64,000 nucleotides of DNA from Candidatus Ideonella esbjergensis (lineage in GTDB: Bacteria; Pseudomonadota; Gammaproteobacteria; Burkholderiales; Burkholderiaceae_C): NCBI GenBank assembly GCA_016710065.1, contig JADJLP010000010.1:372001-436000 (forward strand), in the 5' to 3' direction. Position numbers and translations under genes: made by a program. How positions within the stretch are numbered: position 1 is the first letter of the stretch; each line of letters begins with the position of its first letter. Shown piece after piece: positions 15,324 to 24,149 of the stretch. The notes beneath the pieces were generated by a model. The model saw nothing but the letters and a program-made list of their open reading frames with translations. It was not told where the DNA came from and made no database searches.

Positions 15324-17718
15324 GCAACGTCCAGGTCTCGATCACCGAATCCGGGTTCAGAGAGATCGAGACAATGCCCTCGGCGGCCAGCCACTGGGCG
15401 AAATCAGGATGGTCGCTGGGGCCCTGGCCACAGATGCCGATGTACTTGCCAGTGGCCCGGCAGGCCGCAATGGCTCGCGAAATCAGCGCCTTGACGGCCG
15501 GGTCGCGCTCGTCAAAGTCGACCGCCAGTTGCTCCAGGCCCGAATCGCGGTCCAGGCCCAGGGTGAGCTGGGTCAGGTCGTTGGAACCGATGGACATGCC
15601 GTCGAAGTGGGCCAGGAACTGGTCGGCCAGGATGGCGTTGCTGGGCACCTCGCACATCATGATCAGGCGCAGGCCATCCTGCCCGCGCTTGAGACCCTTG
15701 TCGGCCAGCAGTTGCTCGACCTTCTCGGCCTGGCGCACCGTGCGCACGAAGGGCACCATGATCTCGACGTTGGTCAGGCCCATGTCGTTGCGCACCCGCT
15801 TCAAGGCCTCGCACTCCATGGCGAAGGCGTCGGTGAACTCGCCGCTGATGTAGCGCGAGGCACCGCGGAAGCCCAGCATGGGGTTCTCTTCGTCCGGCTC
15901 GTAGCGCGAGCCGCCTATCAGCTTCTTGTACTCGTTGGACTTGAAGTCCGACAAGCGCACGATCACTGGCTTGGGCCAAAAGGCCGCAGCGATGGTGGCC
16001 ACGCCTTCGGTCAGCTTGTCCACGTAGAAGGCACGCGGCGAGGCGTGGCCACGGGCCACCGACTCCACCGCTTTCTTCAGGTCCGGGTCGACATTCGGGT
16101 AGTCGAGGATGGCCTTGGGGTGGACGCCGATGTTGTTGTTGATGATGAATTCCAGCCGGGCGAGGCCCACGCCGGCGTTGGGCACCTGGGCGAAGTTGAA
16201 GGCCAGTTGCGGGTTGCCCACGTTGACCATGATCTTCACCGGGCAGTACGGCATTTCGCCGCGCGCCACCTCGCTGACCTCGGTGTCCAGCAGTCCGTCG
16301 TAGACATGGCCGGTGTCGCCCTCGGAACAGACCACGGTCACCAGGGCCCCGTCGGCGAGCTTTTCGGTGGCGTCACCACAGCCCACCACGGCGGGGATGC
16401 CCAGTTCGCGGGCAATGATGGCCGCGTGGCAGGTCCGCCCGCCGCGGTTGGTGACGATGGCACTGGCGCGCTTCATCACCGGCTCCCAGTTCGGGTCGGT
16501 CATGTCGGTGACCAGCACATCGCCGGGCTGCACACGGTCCATCTCGGCGATGGAGCTCACCAGGCGCACCGGGCCGGTGCCGATCTTCTGACCAATGGCG
16601 CGTCCCACGGCCAACACCGTGCCGCGTTTGGACGGGTCACCCTTGAGCTTGTAGCGGTGCTCCACCTGGCCTTCGGTTTGGCTGCGCACCGTTTCTGGCC
16701 GAGCTTGCAAGATGTAGAGGTGGCCGTCCACGCCGTCCTTGCCCCACTCAATGTCCATGGGGCGGCCATAGTGCTGCTCGATGATGACAGCGAACTTGGC
16801 CAGCTCAATCACATCCGCGTCGGTGAGCGAATAGCGGTTGCGCAGTTCCGGCGGGGTGTCGCTGGTCTTCACCAGCTTTCCGCTCTCGGCCTTTTCTGCA
16901 GCTGAGGCGAACTCCATGCGGATCAGCTTGGAGCCCAGCCCACGGCGGATCACAGGGAACTTGCCCGCCGCCAGCGCTGGCTTGTGCACATAGAACTCGT
17001 CGGGGTTCACGGCGCCCTGCACCACCGTCTCGCCAAGGCCGTAGCTTGAGGTGATGAAGACCACGTCCTTGAAGCCCGACTCTGTGTCGATAGTGAACAT
17101 CACACCGGCAGCGCCCAAGTCGGAGCGCACCATGCGCTGCACACCGGCTGAAAGCGCCACCTCGGCGTGAGTGAAGCCCTTGTGCACGCGGTAGCTGATG
17201 GCACGGTCGTTGTAGAGCGAAGCGAAAACCTCCTTCATCTTGTGCAACACGTCGGCTATGCCATGCACGTTGAGGAAGGTTTCTTGCTGGCCGGCGAATG
17301 AGGCGTCGGGCAAGTCCTCGGCAGTCGCCGACGAGCGCACAGCCCAGGTGGCGTCGGGCGCGTCGCCGGCCACACGGGCGTATTCGGCGCGCACGGCGGC
17401 TTCCAGCGCGGGCGGGAACGGGGCGTCGGTGACCCACTGGCGGATCTCGGCACCAGCCTCGGCCAGCGCACGCACATCCTCAACGTCAAGCGCGGCCAAG
17501 CGGGCGTTGATCTTGTCGGTCAGACCGCCAAAGTTCAGAAATTCACGGAAGGCATGGGCCGTGGTGGCGAAACCGCCGGGCACGCGCACACCCGAGGCGG
17601 CCAACTGGCTGATCATTTCGCCGAGACTGGCGTTCTTGCCGCCCACGACCTCGACGTCGGTCATTCTCAGTTGTTCGAACGGGGCGACCAGGGCGGTCGC
17701 CAGCAGGGCTGCAGACAT
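15307..17718 (-). CDS. ppsA: Phosphoenolpyruvate synthase
   Basis: Makes PEP from pyruvate with ATP (to AMP and phosphate) for gluconeogenesis. 803 residues (E. coli 792). The N-terminal ATP-binding domain spans about 1-345 (VGGKNASLGEM at 25-35). The swivelling phospho-His domain has GGRTCHAAIIAREL with catalytic His431 and, two residues before, Thr429, the site that PpsR phosphorylates. The C-terminal PEP/pyruvate TIM barrel includes GICGQGPSDHPDFAQWL. The frame extends far upstream, but the ATG at 17716-17718 has AAGGAG upstream. It is divergent from ppsR. A hairpin with T-tract precedes the start. Confidence 0.97.
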   Translation of the reverse strand: MSAALLATALVAPFEQLRMTDVEVVGGKNASLGEMISQLAASGVRVPGGFATTAHAFREFLNFGGLTDKINARLAALDVEDVRALAEAGAEIRQWVTDAPFPPALEAAVRAEYARVAGDAPDATWAVRSSATAEDLPDASFAGQQETFLNVHGIADVLHKMKEVFASLYNDRAISYRVHKGFTHAEVALSAGVQRMVRSDLGAAGVMFTIDTESGFKDVVFITSSYGLGETVVQGAVNPDEFYVHKPALAAGKFPVIRRGLGSKLIRMEFASAAEKAESGKLVKTSDTPPELRNRYSLTDADVIELAKFAVIIEQHYGRPMDIEWGKDGVDGHLYILQARPETVRSQTEGQVEHRYKLKGDPSKRGTVLAVGRAIGQKIGTGPVRLVSSIAEMDRVQPGDVLVTDMTDPNWEPVMKRASAIVTNRGGRTCHAAIIARELGIPAVVGCGDATEKLADGALVTVVCSEGDTGHVYDGLLDTEVSEVARGEMPYCPVKIMVNVGNPQLAFNFAQVPNAGVGLARLEFIINNNIGVHPKAILDYPNVDPDLKKAVESVARGHASPRAFYVDKLTEGVATIAAAFWPKPVIVRLSDFKSNEYKKLIGGSRYEPDEENPMLGFRGASRYISGEFTDAFAMECEALKRVRNDMGLTNVEIMVPFVRTVRQAEKVEQLLADKGLKRGQDGLRLIMMCEVPSNAILADQFLAHFDGMSIGSNDLTQLTLGLDRDSGLEQLAVDFDERDPAVKALISRAIAACRATGKYIGICGQGPSDHPDFAQWLAAEGIVSISLNPDSVIETWTLLAKRS

Positions 17719-17737
17719 GGAAAAGCTCCTTGATGAC

Positions 17738-17764
17738 AAAAAACCGGGTGGCCAAGCCTGGTTT
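17738..17764 (-). terminator. Attenuator-like hairpin in the ppsA leader
   Basis: Minus strand: AAACCAGG, 8-base loop, CCCGGTTT and then TTT, forming 7 pairs plus one A/C mismatch with a continuous TTTTTT. It ends 20 bases before the ppsA start codon and just before its AAGGAG, so it could terminate transcription early or mask the ribosome-binding region. Confidence 0.5.
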
Positions 17765-17961
17765 CGCCGACCATGCCAGCCCGCGCCGCAGTGCGCTGTG
17801 ATTCGATTTGTGGTCTGCGGAGGCTCATGAGCAAGGGGGATGCGGCGAAAAGCTGACGCTGTTGGCCGCCATTCTAAAGAGGGATTGCCTATCATCGGCT
17901 TGAGTTTTGTTCAGCCCAGGGCCTGTGATTTTTCAGGGCTCTTCACCTCATCCCAACACCC

Positions 17962-18786
17962 ATGCCCACCCGCACCGTGTTCTTTGTCTCTGACGGCACC
18001 GGCATCACCGCCGAAACCTTCGGTAACTCCATCTTGAACCAGTTCGCCATCAAGCCACGCCACGTGCGCCGACCCTTCATCGACACGCCCGAAAAGGCAG
18101 ACCGAGTGGTGTCGGAGATCAACCAGGCAGCCGAAGCGGAGGGCGTGCGCCCGGTCGTGTTCATCACCCTGGCCAAGGCCGACGTGCACGAGGTGCTGGT
18201 CAACGCCCGATGCAAAGGCATGGTGATGGACATGTTCAAGGCCTTCATCGAACCGCTGGAGAACGAGTTCTGCCTCAAGTCCAACCACCGAGTGGGCCGC
18301 TTTTCAGACGCCGCCAAGAGCCAGGAGTACAACGACCGCATCGAGGCCATCAACTTCTCGCTGGCCCATGACGATGGGCAATCGGCCAAGAACCTGGAAG
18401 CCGCCGACGTGATCCTGGTGGGCGTAAGCCGAAGCGGCAAGACGCCTACCTCGCTTTACCTGGCCATGCAGCATGGCATCAAGGCCGCAAACTACCCGCT
18501 GATCCCCGAGGATTTCGAGCGCGGCCATCTGCCCTCCACACTCAGCCCGCACAAGCGCAAGTGCTTCGGCCTGACGATTGACCCTGATCGTCTGAGCCAG
18601 ATCCGCAACGAGCGGCGACCCGACAGCAAGTACGCATCCATCCAGAACTGCCGCGCCGAGGTGCACGAAGCCGAAACCATGATGAAGCGCAGCGGCATTG
18701 CGTGGCTGAGTTCCACGCACAAGTCGATTGAAGAGATCGCCACCACCATCCTGCGGGACATCCGCCCGGATCGGCTGATCTACTGA
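17962..18786 (+). CDS. ppsR: PEP synthase regulatory kinase/phosphorylase PpsR
   Basis: Bifunctional DUF299 enzyme. It inactivates PEP synthase by ADP-dependent phosphorylation of a threonine next to the catalytic histidine and reactivates it by phosphate-dependent removal. 274 residues. The P-loop GVSRSGKT is at 154-161, the N-terminal VFFVSDGTGITAETFGNS is the family signature, and AHDDGQ is at 135-140. The target site is visible in the divergent ppsA product (Thr429/His431). Only 1 base separates its stop from that of the convergent methyltransferase gene. Confidence 0.97.
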   Translation: MPTRTVFFVSDGTGITAETFGNSILNQFAIKPRHVRRPFIDTPEKADRVVSEINQAAEAEGVRPVVFITLAKADVHEVLVNARCKGMVMDMFKAFIEPLENEFCLKSNHRVGRFSDAAKSQEYNDRIEAINFSLAHDDGQSAKNLEAADVILVGVSRSGKTPTSLYLAMQHGIKAANYPLIPEDFERGHLPSTLSPHKRKCFGLTIDPDRLSQIRNERRPDSKYASIQNCRAEVHEAETMMKRSGIAWLSSTHKSIEEIATTILRDIRPDRLIY

Positions 18787-18787
18787 C

Positions 18788-19564
18788 CTATTGCCTCAAC
18801 CGGCTTGCGAAGAGGCAGATAGCGGCGGCCGCCGCGACGTTCAGCGATTCCTCGCCACCCGGCTGCGGAATGCTCACGGTGTGCGTGCAGCGCGCCATCA
18901 GGGCCTCGTCCACACCCTGCCCTTCATGGCCCAGCACCCAGGCGCACGGGTGGGGCAAGGCACCCTGCCCCAGCACCAGGCCTGCGTGCGAACTGGTGGC
19001 TAGCAGGGGCACGGTGAGCGCGGCCAGGTCGTCGGGCTGCAGGCCCTCCACCAGGTTCAGCGCAAAGTGCGCACCCATGCCCGCCCGCAACACCTTGGGC
19101 GACCACAGTGCTGCGCTGCCCTTGAGCGCCAGCACCTGCCGCACCCCGAAGGCCGCTGCACTGCGCAGGATGCTGCCCACGTTGCCCGCGTCCTGCAGGC
19201 GGTCCAGCGCCACGGTGAAAGCACCCGGGGCGATGGCGGCGGACTCTGGCAGCGGCAGCACCGCGCCGATGCTGGCCGGTGACTCCAGCGTGCTCAGGGT
19301 CTTGAACAAGGCATCTGGCAGCACCAACACCCGCCGCACCCGCTCGGTCCAGCCGCGCCAGTCCAAGCGGGTGTTCCAGGCCGATTCGGACATCAGCAAC
19401 TCGCTCAGGCCCTGGCCACGTGCCAGTGCGGCGCCGACCAGGTGGTCGCCCTCCAGCCACACGCCGCCCAGCTTGCGGTAAGCGCCAGGGTCGGCGCCCA
19501 GCTTGCGGATGCGCTGCAACAGCGGGTTATCGCGCGCGCTGATGCGCTCGGGCTGGAGGGTCAT
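18788..19564 (-). CDS. TrmH/SpoU-family RNA 2'-O-methyltransferase
   Basis: SAM-dependent RNA ribose methyltransferase of the SPOUT class; the exact rRNA or tRNA nucleotide is not deducible. 258 residues. An N-terminal substrate-binding domain starts RISARDNPLLQRIRKLG. The three SpoU motifs are LDRLQDAGNVGSILRSAAAF, VLGHEGQGV and IPQPGGEESLNVAAAAAI, forming the SAM-binding knot. The start ATG overlaps the rnhB stop (ATGA). Last gene of the rpsB-to-rnhB run. Confidence 0.92.
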   Translation of the reverse strand: MTLQPERISARDNPLLQRIRKLGADPGAYRKLGGVWLEGDHLVGAALARGQGLSELLMSESAWNTRLDWRGWTERVRRVLVLPDALFKTLSTLESPASIGAVLPLPESAAIAPGAFTVALDRLQDAGNVGSILRSAAAFGVRQVLALKGSAALWSPKVLRAGMGAHFALNLVEGLQPDDLAALTVPLLATSSHAGLVLGQGALPHPCAWVLGHEGQGVDEALMARCTHTVSIPQPGGEESLNVAAAAAICLFASRLRQ

Positions 19565-20169
19565 TCGTGAGACTCCAGTAAGGCCTGCCGCACCGGGCCA
19601 AAGCACTTGCGGTGCACCGGGGTGGCGCCATGCGTGCGCAAGGCCGCCAAATGCTCGGGTGTGGGATAGCCTTTGTGCGTGGCGAAACCGTACTCGGGGT
19701 ATGCCTCGTGCAGGCCACTGCACAGCCGGTCGCGGTGCACCTTGGCCAGGATGGAAGCGGCGGAGATAACCTGTACCTTGGCATCGCCCTTGACGATGGC
19801 CTCGGCCGGCACTTTCAGCACTGGCAATCGGTTGCCGTCCACCAACACCTTGGCCGGCGGCAGGCGCAGGCCTTCCACCGCGCGGCGCATGGCCAGCATG
19901 GTGGCGTTCAGGATGTTGAGTTGGTCGATCTCGTCCACACTGGCCTCGGCGATGCAGCAGCACAGGGCCTTGGCGCGGATTTCGTCGAACAAAGCCTCGC
20001 GCTTCTTGGCGCTCAGCACCTTGGAGTCCTTCAGACCCTTGATGGGCTTGAGCTCGTCCAGGATCACCGCCGCAGCCACCACCGGACCGGCCAGCGGGCC
20101 GCGGCCAGCTTCGTCCACGCCGGCCAGCAGGCCGGTCACGTGAAAGCTGAGCGCAATCTGCTCAGGCAC
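19561..20169 (-). CDS. rnhB: Ribonuclease HII
   Basis: Cleaves RNA in RNA-DNA hybrids and starts ribonucleotide excision. 202 residues from a GTG start (MPEQIALSFHVTG). Catalytic D19-E20 lie in GVDEAGRGPLAGPVV, with further acidic residues later (KVLVDGN). An ATG 24 bases earlier is possible but would overlap lpxB by 32 bases; the GTG start overlaps by 8. Position after lpxB is the conserved proteobacterial order. Confidence 0.94.
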   Translation of the reverse strand: MPEQIALSFHVTGLLAGVDEAGRGPLAGPVVAAAVILDELKPIKGLKDSKVLSAKKREALFDEIRAKALCCCIAEASVDEIDQLNILNATMLAMRRAVEGLRLPPAKVLVDGNRLPVLKVPAEAIVKGDAKVQVISAASILAKVHRDRLCSGLHEAYPEYGFATHKGYPTPEHLAALRTHGATPVHRKCFGPVRQALLESHE

Positions 20170-21310
20170 GCCCGAGGACTTTCGCGATCGCATCGGTGGC
20201 CTTGCGCGCCGTGTCCTGGCGCAGCGTGAGGTGGAGTTGGGTGAAGCGCTGCGCCAACTGGGCGCAGCGCGCGGGATCGTCCAGCCAGCCAGTCGCCTCG
20301 CGTGCGATGGCCTCGGGCGTGGCCGCATCTTGTATAAGTTCGGGCACCACGAAGTCGCGCTCCAGGATGTTAGGCAGACCGAACCAGGGCAGGTAGCCCT
20401 TGCCCTTCATCAGCTGGTAGTTCAGCCAGCCCAGCTTGTAGACGATGACCATGGGCCGCTTGAACAGCGCCGCCTCCAGCGTGGCGGTGCCGCTGGCGAT
20501 CAGCGTCAGGTCACAGGCGGCCAGCGCCTCGTGCGAGCGCCCGTCCAGCAGGATCACCGGCAGTGTGGGTGCGTGGCGCACCAACTGGGCCTGCACCAGT
20601 TCGCGCAGGCCAGGCGCCACAGGCAACACCAGCTTGAGCTGCGGGCGTCGTGCCAGCAGTTGCTGGGCCGCTCGCAGCATGGGCGGTGCGATGTGGGCGA
20701 TCTCGCTCTTGCGGCTGCCGGGTAGCAGGGCCACCACGCTGTCGGTCTCTGCCAATCCCAGGGCCACGCGGGCCTGGGTGCGTGGCACTTCCAGCGGAAT
20801 CCGGTCAGCGGCCGGGTGGCCCACATAGGTGGCGGCCACACCATGGTGCGCCAGCAGTTCGGGCTCGAACGGGAACAGGCACAACACATGGTCGGCGGCG
20901 GCGGCGAGCTTGTTCACCCGCTCACCACGCCATGCCCAGATGGAGGGGCAGACGAAGTGCACGGTGCGCAGGCCAGACGCACGCAGCGAAGCTTCGAGTG
21001 CGAAGTTGAAATCCGGGGCATCGACGCCAATGAACACGTCCGGCTTCCCCGCCAGCACGCGCTGGCGCAGGTTGCGGCGTATGACCAGCAACTCGGGCAG
21101 GTGGCGCAGGGCATCCACATATCCAAACACCGAAAGCTTCTGGCTGGGCCACCAGGCGTCAAAGCCCTGAGCCCGCATCCTTGGGCCGCCTATGCCTGCG
21201 GCAGCAGTGCCGGGCCAACGCTGGTGTAGGCCTTGCAGCAGCAGGCCGGCGAGCAGATCACCAGAGGCTTCACCGGCCACCATCGCCAGTCGCGGGGCCG
21301 GAAGCGTCAT
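20162..21310 (-). CDS. lpxB: Lipid-A-disaccharide synthase
   Basis: Inner-membrane-associated GT19 glycosyltransferase that joins UDP-2,3-diacylglucosamine and lipid X. 382 residues (E. coli 382). N-terminal MVAGEASGDLLAGLLLQGL, GIGGPRMRAQGFD, the central VGHPAADRIP and LLPGSRKSEI motifs. The open frame runs further upstream but ATG 21308-21310 gives the family N-terminus, 14 bases after lpxA. Confidence 0.97.
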   Translation of the reverse strand: MTLPAPRLAMVAGEASGDLLAGLLLQGLHQRWPGTAAAGIGGPRMRAQGFDAWWPSQKLSVFGYVDALRHLPELLVIRRNLRQRVLAGKPDVFIGVDAPDFNFALEASLRASGLRTVHFVCPSIWAWRGERVNKLAAAADHVLCLFPFEPELLAHHGVAATYVGHPAADRIPLEVPRTQARVALGLAETDSVVALLPGSRKSEIAHIAPPMLRAAQQLLARRPQLKLVLPVAPGLRELVQAQLVRHAPTLPVILLDGRSHEALAACDLTLIASGTATLEAALFKRPMVIVYKLGWLNYQLMKGKGYLPWFGLPNILERDFVVPELIQDAATPEAIAREATGWLDDPARCAQLAQRFTQLHLTLRQDTARKATDAIAKVLGRA

Positions 21311-21324
21311 CAAGGGCCCCAGCT

Positions 21325-22113
21325 TCAGCGCACCAAGCCGCGCTTGGCCGCCGCGATGAAGTTCAGCATCAGATCCACGTCTGCGGCAGCCTCGGATGTC
21401 TGCTCTCGCAGCGCGGCAATGCCTTTTGTGGCCTGCTCCAGAGTCAGTGAATCGCGGTACATCAGCTTGTGCATCTGGCGGATGGCGCCCATGCGTTCGT
21501 TGCTGAAACCACGGCGCCTGAGTCCGGTGAGGTTCACGGCGCGCACGGTGAGCGGATTGCCGTCCACCGTCATGAAAGGGGGCACGTCCTGTGCAACATG
21601 GCCCTGAAAGCCGATCATGGCGTGGGCGCCGATCTTCACGAACTGGTGTACGCCCGAGAGGCCGCCGATCACGGCCCAATCGCCCACATGCACATGCCCG
21701 GCCAGCGTGGCGTTGTTGGCCAGCACCGTGTGGTTGCCCAGGCGCACGTCGTGGGCGATGTGCACATAGGCCATGACCCAGTTGTCGCTGCCCACGCGGG
21801 TCACACCCTCGTCCTTGAGCGTGCCGGTGTTGAAAGTGCAGAACTCGCGCACCGTGTTGCGGTCGCCTATCACCAGTTCGGTGGGTTCGCCGCCATAGCT
21901 CATGTCCTGCGGCACGGCGCCGATGGAGCAGAACTGGAAGAAGCGGTTGCCTTCGCCGATGGTGGTACGCCCTTCGATCACACAGTGCGGGCCCACCACA
22001 GTGCCGGCTGCGATGCGCACATGCGGCCCGATCAGGCTGTAGGCACCAATGCTGACGGTGTCGTGCAGTTGTGCAGTTGGGTCAACAATGGCTGTGGGAT
22101 GGATGCTCGCCAT
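21325..22113 (-). CDS. lpxA: UDP-N-acetylglucosamine acyltransferase
   Basis: First enzyme of lipid A synthesis; transfers a hydroxyacyl chain from ACP to UDP-GlcNAc. 262 residues (E. coli 262). It has a left-handed beta-helix of hexapeptide repeats from IHPTAIVDPTAQL to about residue 190, the catalytic-region HIAHD with His131 (equivalent to E. coli His125), and a C-terminal helical part. It follows fabZ by 13 bases. Confidence 0.97.
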   Translation of the reverse strand: MASIHPTAIVDPTAQLHDTVSIGAYSLIGPHVRIAAGTVVGPHCVIEGRTTIGEGNRFFQFCSIGAVPQDMSYGGEPTELVIGDRNTVREFCTFNTGTLKDEGVTRVGSDNWVMAYVHIAHDVRLGNHTVLANNATLAGHVHVGDWAVIGGLSGVHQFVKIGAHAMIGFQGHVAQDVPPFMTVDGNPLTVRAVNLTGLRRRGFSNERMGAIRQMHKLMYRDSLTLEQATKGIAALREQTSEAAADVDLMLNFIAAAKRGLVR

Positions 22114-22126
22114 GCCTGCAGCACCC

Positions 22127-22570
22127 TCAGGCGATCTTGCGCATGGTGCACATCAGCTCGGCCTCTGCCGCGAGTTCACCGTCCACGGTGGCGCGGGCGC
22201 TGTACTTGTAGATGCCCGACTTGGCACGCAGCAACCTGGCCTCGATCATCAGTTGGTCACCCGGCTCCACCGGGCGCTTGAAGCGCGCGGCATCGATGCC
22301 GGCAAAGTACACCACGGTATCTTCGCCCGGGTCCTGGTCCATGGAGGCAAACGACAGCAGTGCCGCCGCCTGGGCCATGGCTTCCAGGATCAGCACGCCC
22401 GGCATCACCGGGCGGTGCGGAAAGTGGCCACCAAAGAAGGGCTCATTGATGGTGACGTTCTTCAGCGCCAGCACACGCTGGTTCTTGTCGAGTTCCAACA
22501 CCCGGTCCACCAGAAGAAACGGGTAGCGATGCGGCAGCCGCGTGAGGATCTGGTGGATGTCCATGATCAT
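22127..22570 (-). CDS. fabZ: 3-hydroxyacyl-ACP dehydratase FabZ
   Basis: Hot-dog-fold dehydratase of fatty acid elongation. 147 residues. Active-site His49 in GGHFPHRPVMPG and Glu63 in LILEAMAQ. It starts MIMDIHQILTRLPHRYPFLL; a second ATG two codons in is an alternative. ATG overlaps the lpxD stop (ATGA). Placing fabZ between lpxD and lpxA lets the cell balance phospholipid and lipid A use of hydroxyacyl-ACP. Confidence 0.97.
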   Translation of the reverse strand: MIMDIHQILTRLPHRYPFLLVDRVLELDKNQRVLALKNVTINEPFFGGHFPHRPVMPGVLILEAMAQAAALLSFASMDQDPGEDTVVYFAGIDAARFKRPVEPGDQLMIEARLLRAKSGIYKYSARATVDGELAAEAELMCTMRKIA

Positions 22571-23640
22571 GGTGTGAGCTTCTTTTCAAGGGCGCGAAGA
22601 CGGCTTCGCAAGGTGTGCAGCTGACGCAGTGTGGCGGCGTTCTTCTCCCAGGTCGCATTGTCGTCGATGGGAAATACGCCGCTGTAGTGGCCCGGCTTGG
22701 TGAGCGTGCTCATCACGAAGCTGCCAGCGCTGATGTGGGTGTGGTCCGGGATCTCAAGATGCCCCAGGATCATGGCCGCGCCACCGACCGTGCAATGCGC
22801 GCCGATGCGGGCGCTGCCGGCCACGCCCACGCAGCCCGCCATGGCGGTGTGCTTGCCAATGCGCACGTTGTGGGCGATCTGGATCAGGTTGTCGAGCTTG
22901 ACGCCGTCCTCGATCACGGTGTCGTCGAGCGCACCGCGATCCACACAGGTGTTGGCGCCGATGTCCACGTCGTCGCCGATTCGCACGATGCCCAGTTGCT
23001 CGATCTTTTCCCAGCAGCCTTCAAAAGGCGCGAAGCCAAAGCCGTCTGTACCGATGACCACGCCACTGTGCAGGATGCCGCGCGCGCCAATGCGGCAGCC
23101 ATCGGAAAACGCCACGCGCGGTGCCAGTCGGGTGTGCGCACCGATCTCGGCATCAAAGCCCACGTGCACATGGGATCCGATCACGGCGCCTTCAGCGATG
23201 CGTGCCCCTGACTCGATCACCGCGAGGGGTCCGATACTGGCCGTGGGATGAATGTGCACGCCTTCGCCCACCACCGCACTGGCATGCACCCCAGGCACCG
23301 GCACACGGCACTGGCGCGCCACCCACCATCGGCTCATGCGGCCGTAGTACAGATAGGGGTCGGGTGTGACGATGGCGGCGCCGCAGCGGGCCAGCGCGAC
23401 TTCCGCCATGTCGGGCCGCACCACCACACAGCCCGCCGATGTGGCTTCGAGTTGCGGGCGGAACCTGGCCTGGGCCAGGAAGCTGATGGCCTGCGCATCG
23501 GCGCTTTCCAGCGAGGCGATTCGGCGAACCTCGCGTGCACCGTCGCCATGCAACTCCCCACCCAGCGCCGCCACCAACTCGCTCAAGCGGGGCCAGGCGA
23601 GAGCGGTACCGCGGGTCGAGGGGTCCTGCCGGGCGGTCAC
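22567..23640 (-). CDS. lpxD: UDP-3-O-acylglucosamine N-acyltransferase
   Basis: Third enzyme of lipid A synthesis. 357 residues: N-terminal uridine-binding domain (1-105, ARCGAAIVTPDPYLYYGRM), then hexapeptide beta-helix (HIHPTASIGPLAVI onwards) with catalytic His in the QIAHNVRIG region, and a C-terminal helix. It starts at GTG (23638-23640), overlapping the skp stop (GTGA), so translation is coupled to skp. Confidence 0.96.
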   Translation of the reverse strand: MTARQDPSTRGTALAWPRLSELVAALGGELHGDGAREVRRIASLESADAQAISFLAQARFRPQLEATSAGCVVVRPDMAEVALARCGAAIVTPDPYLYYGRMSRWWVARQCRVPVPGVHASAVVGEGVHIHPTASIGPLAVIESGARIAEGAVIGSHVHVGFDAEIGAHTRLAPRVAFSDGCRIGARGILHSGVVIGTDGFGFAPFEGCWEKIEQLGIVRIGDDVDIGANTCVDRGALDDTVIEDGVKLDNLIQIAHNVRIGKHTAMAGCVGVAGSARIGAHCTVGGAAMILGHLEIPDHTHISAGSFVMSTLTKPGHYSGVFPIDDNATWEKNAATLRQLHTLRSRLRALEKKLTP

Positions 23641-24149
23641 TTGCCTGCGTTCAGGGCATCGATCACCTTCTGGGTGATGTCGACACGGGGGCCTGCGTAC
23701 TGGGCGTCGGAGAGGATCAAGTCGTACTTTTCGGTGTCAACGATCTGCTTGATCACCTTGGACGTGCGCTCGCTCACTGTGGCCATCTCTTCGTTGCGGC
23801 GGGTGCTCACCGCCTCCATGTATTTCTGACGCTTGGTTTCGAGATCAAAGCGCTGCTCGTCCAAACCCCGGCCACGGCGTTCACGCTCGGCCGCCGACAA
23901 GGTGGGCATGTCTTTCTCGAACTTCTGCGCCGCCTGCTGGAACTTGCTGGCCTGGTCTTTCAGCTCCTGGTCGCGGGCCTTGAACTCGCCTTCCAGACGC
24001 GCCTGGGCGGCCATGGCGGGAGCCGACTCGCGCAGCACACGCTCGCCACTGAAGTAGCCAATCTTCAGACCCTCGGCCTGGGCCGAAGCGCCAACGGCCA
24101 TGCAAAGCGCCGCAGCCACCACCAGGGATTTCGCAAATAGGGTCTTCAT
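23637..24149 (-). CDS. skp: Periplasmic chaperone Skp (OmpH family)
   Basis: Trimeric jellyfish-shaped holdase for unfolded outer-membrane proteins. 170 residues: signal peptide 1-24 (KSLVVAAALCMAVGASAQA), short beta core (GLKIGYFSGERVLRES), long charged coiled-coil arms (about 50-125, RDQELKDQASKFQQAAQK), and C-terminal VDITQKVIDALNAGK. It starts with a 1-base overlap with bamA (TGATG). Confidence 0.95.
   Translation of the reverse strand: MKTLFAKSLVVAAALCMAVGASAQAEGLKIGYFSGERVLRESAPAMAAQARLEGEFKARDQELKDQASKFQQAAQKFEKDMPTLSAAERERRGRGLDEQRFDLETKRQKYMEAVSTRRNEEMATVSERTSKVIKQIVDTEKYDLILSDAQYAGPRVDITQKVIDALNAGK

Noticed and set aside
15409..16905. Nearly 500-codon plus-strand open frame antisense to ppsA
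   Set aside because: Composition is that of a reverse-complement shadow; PpsA motifs on the other strand are complete.
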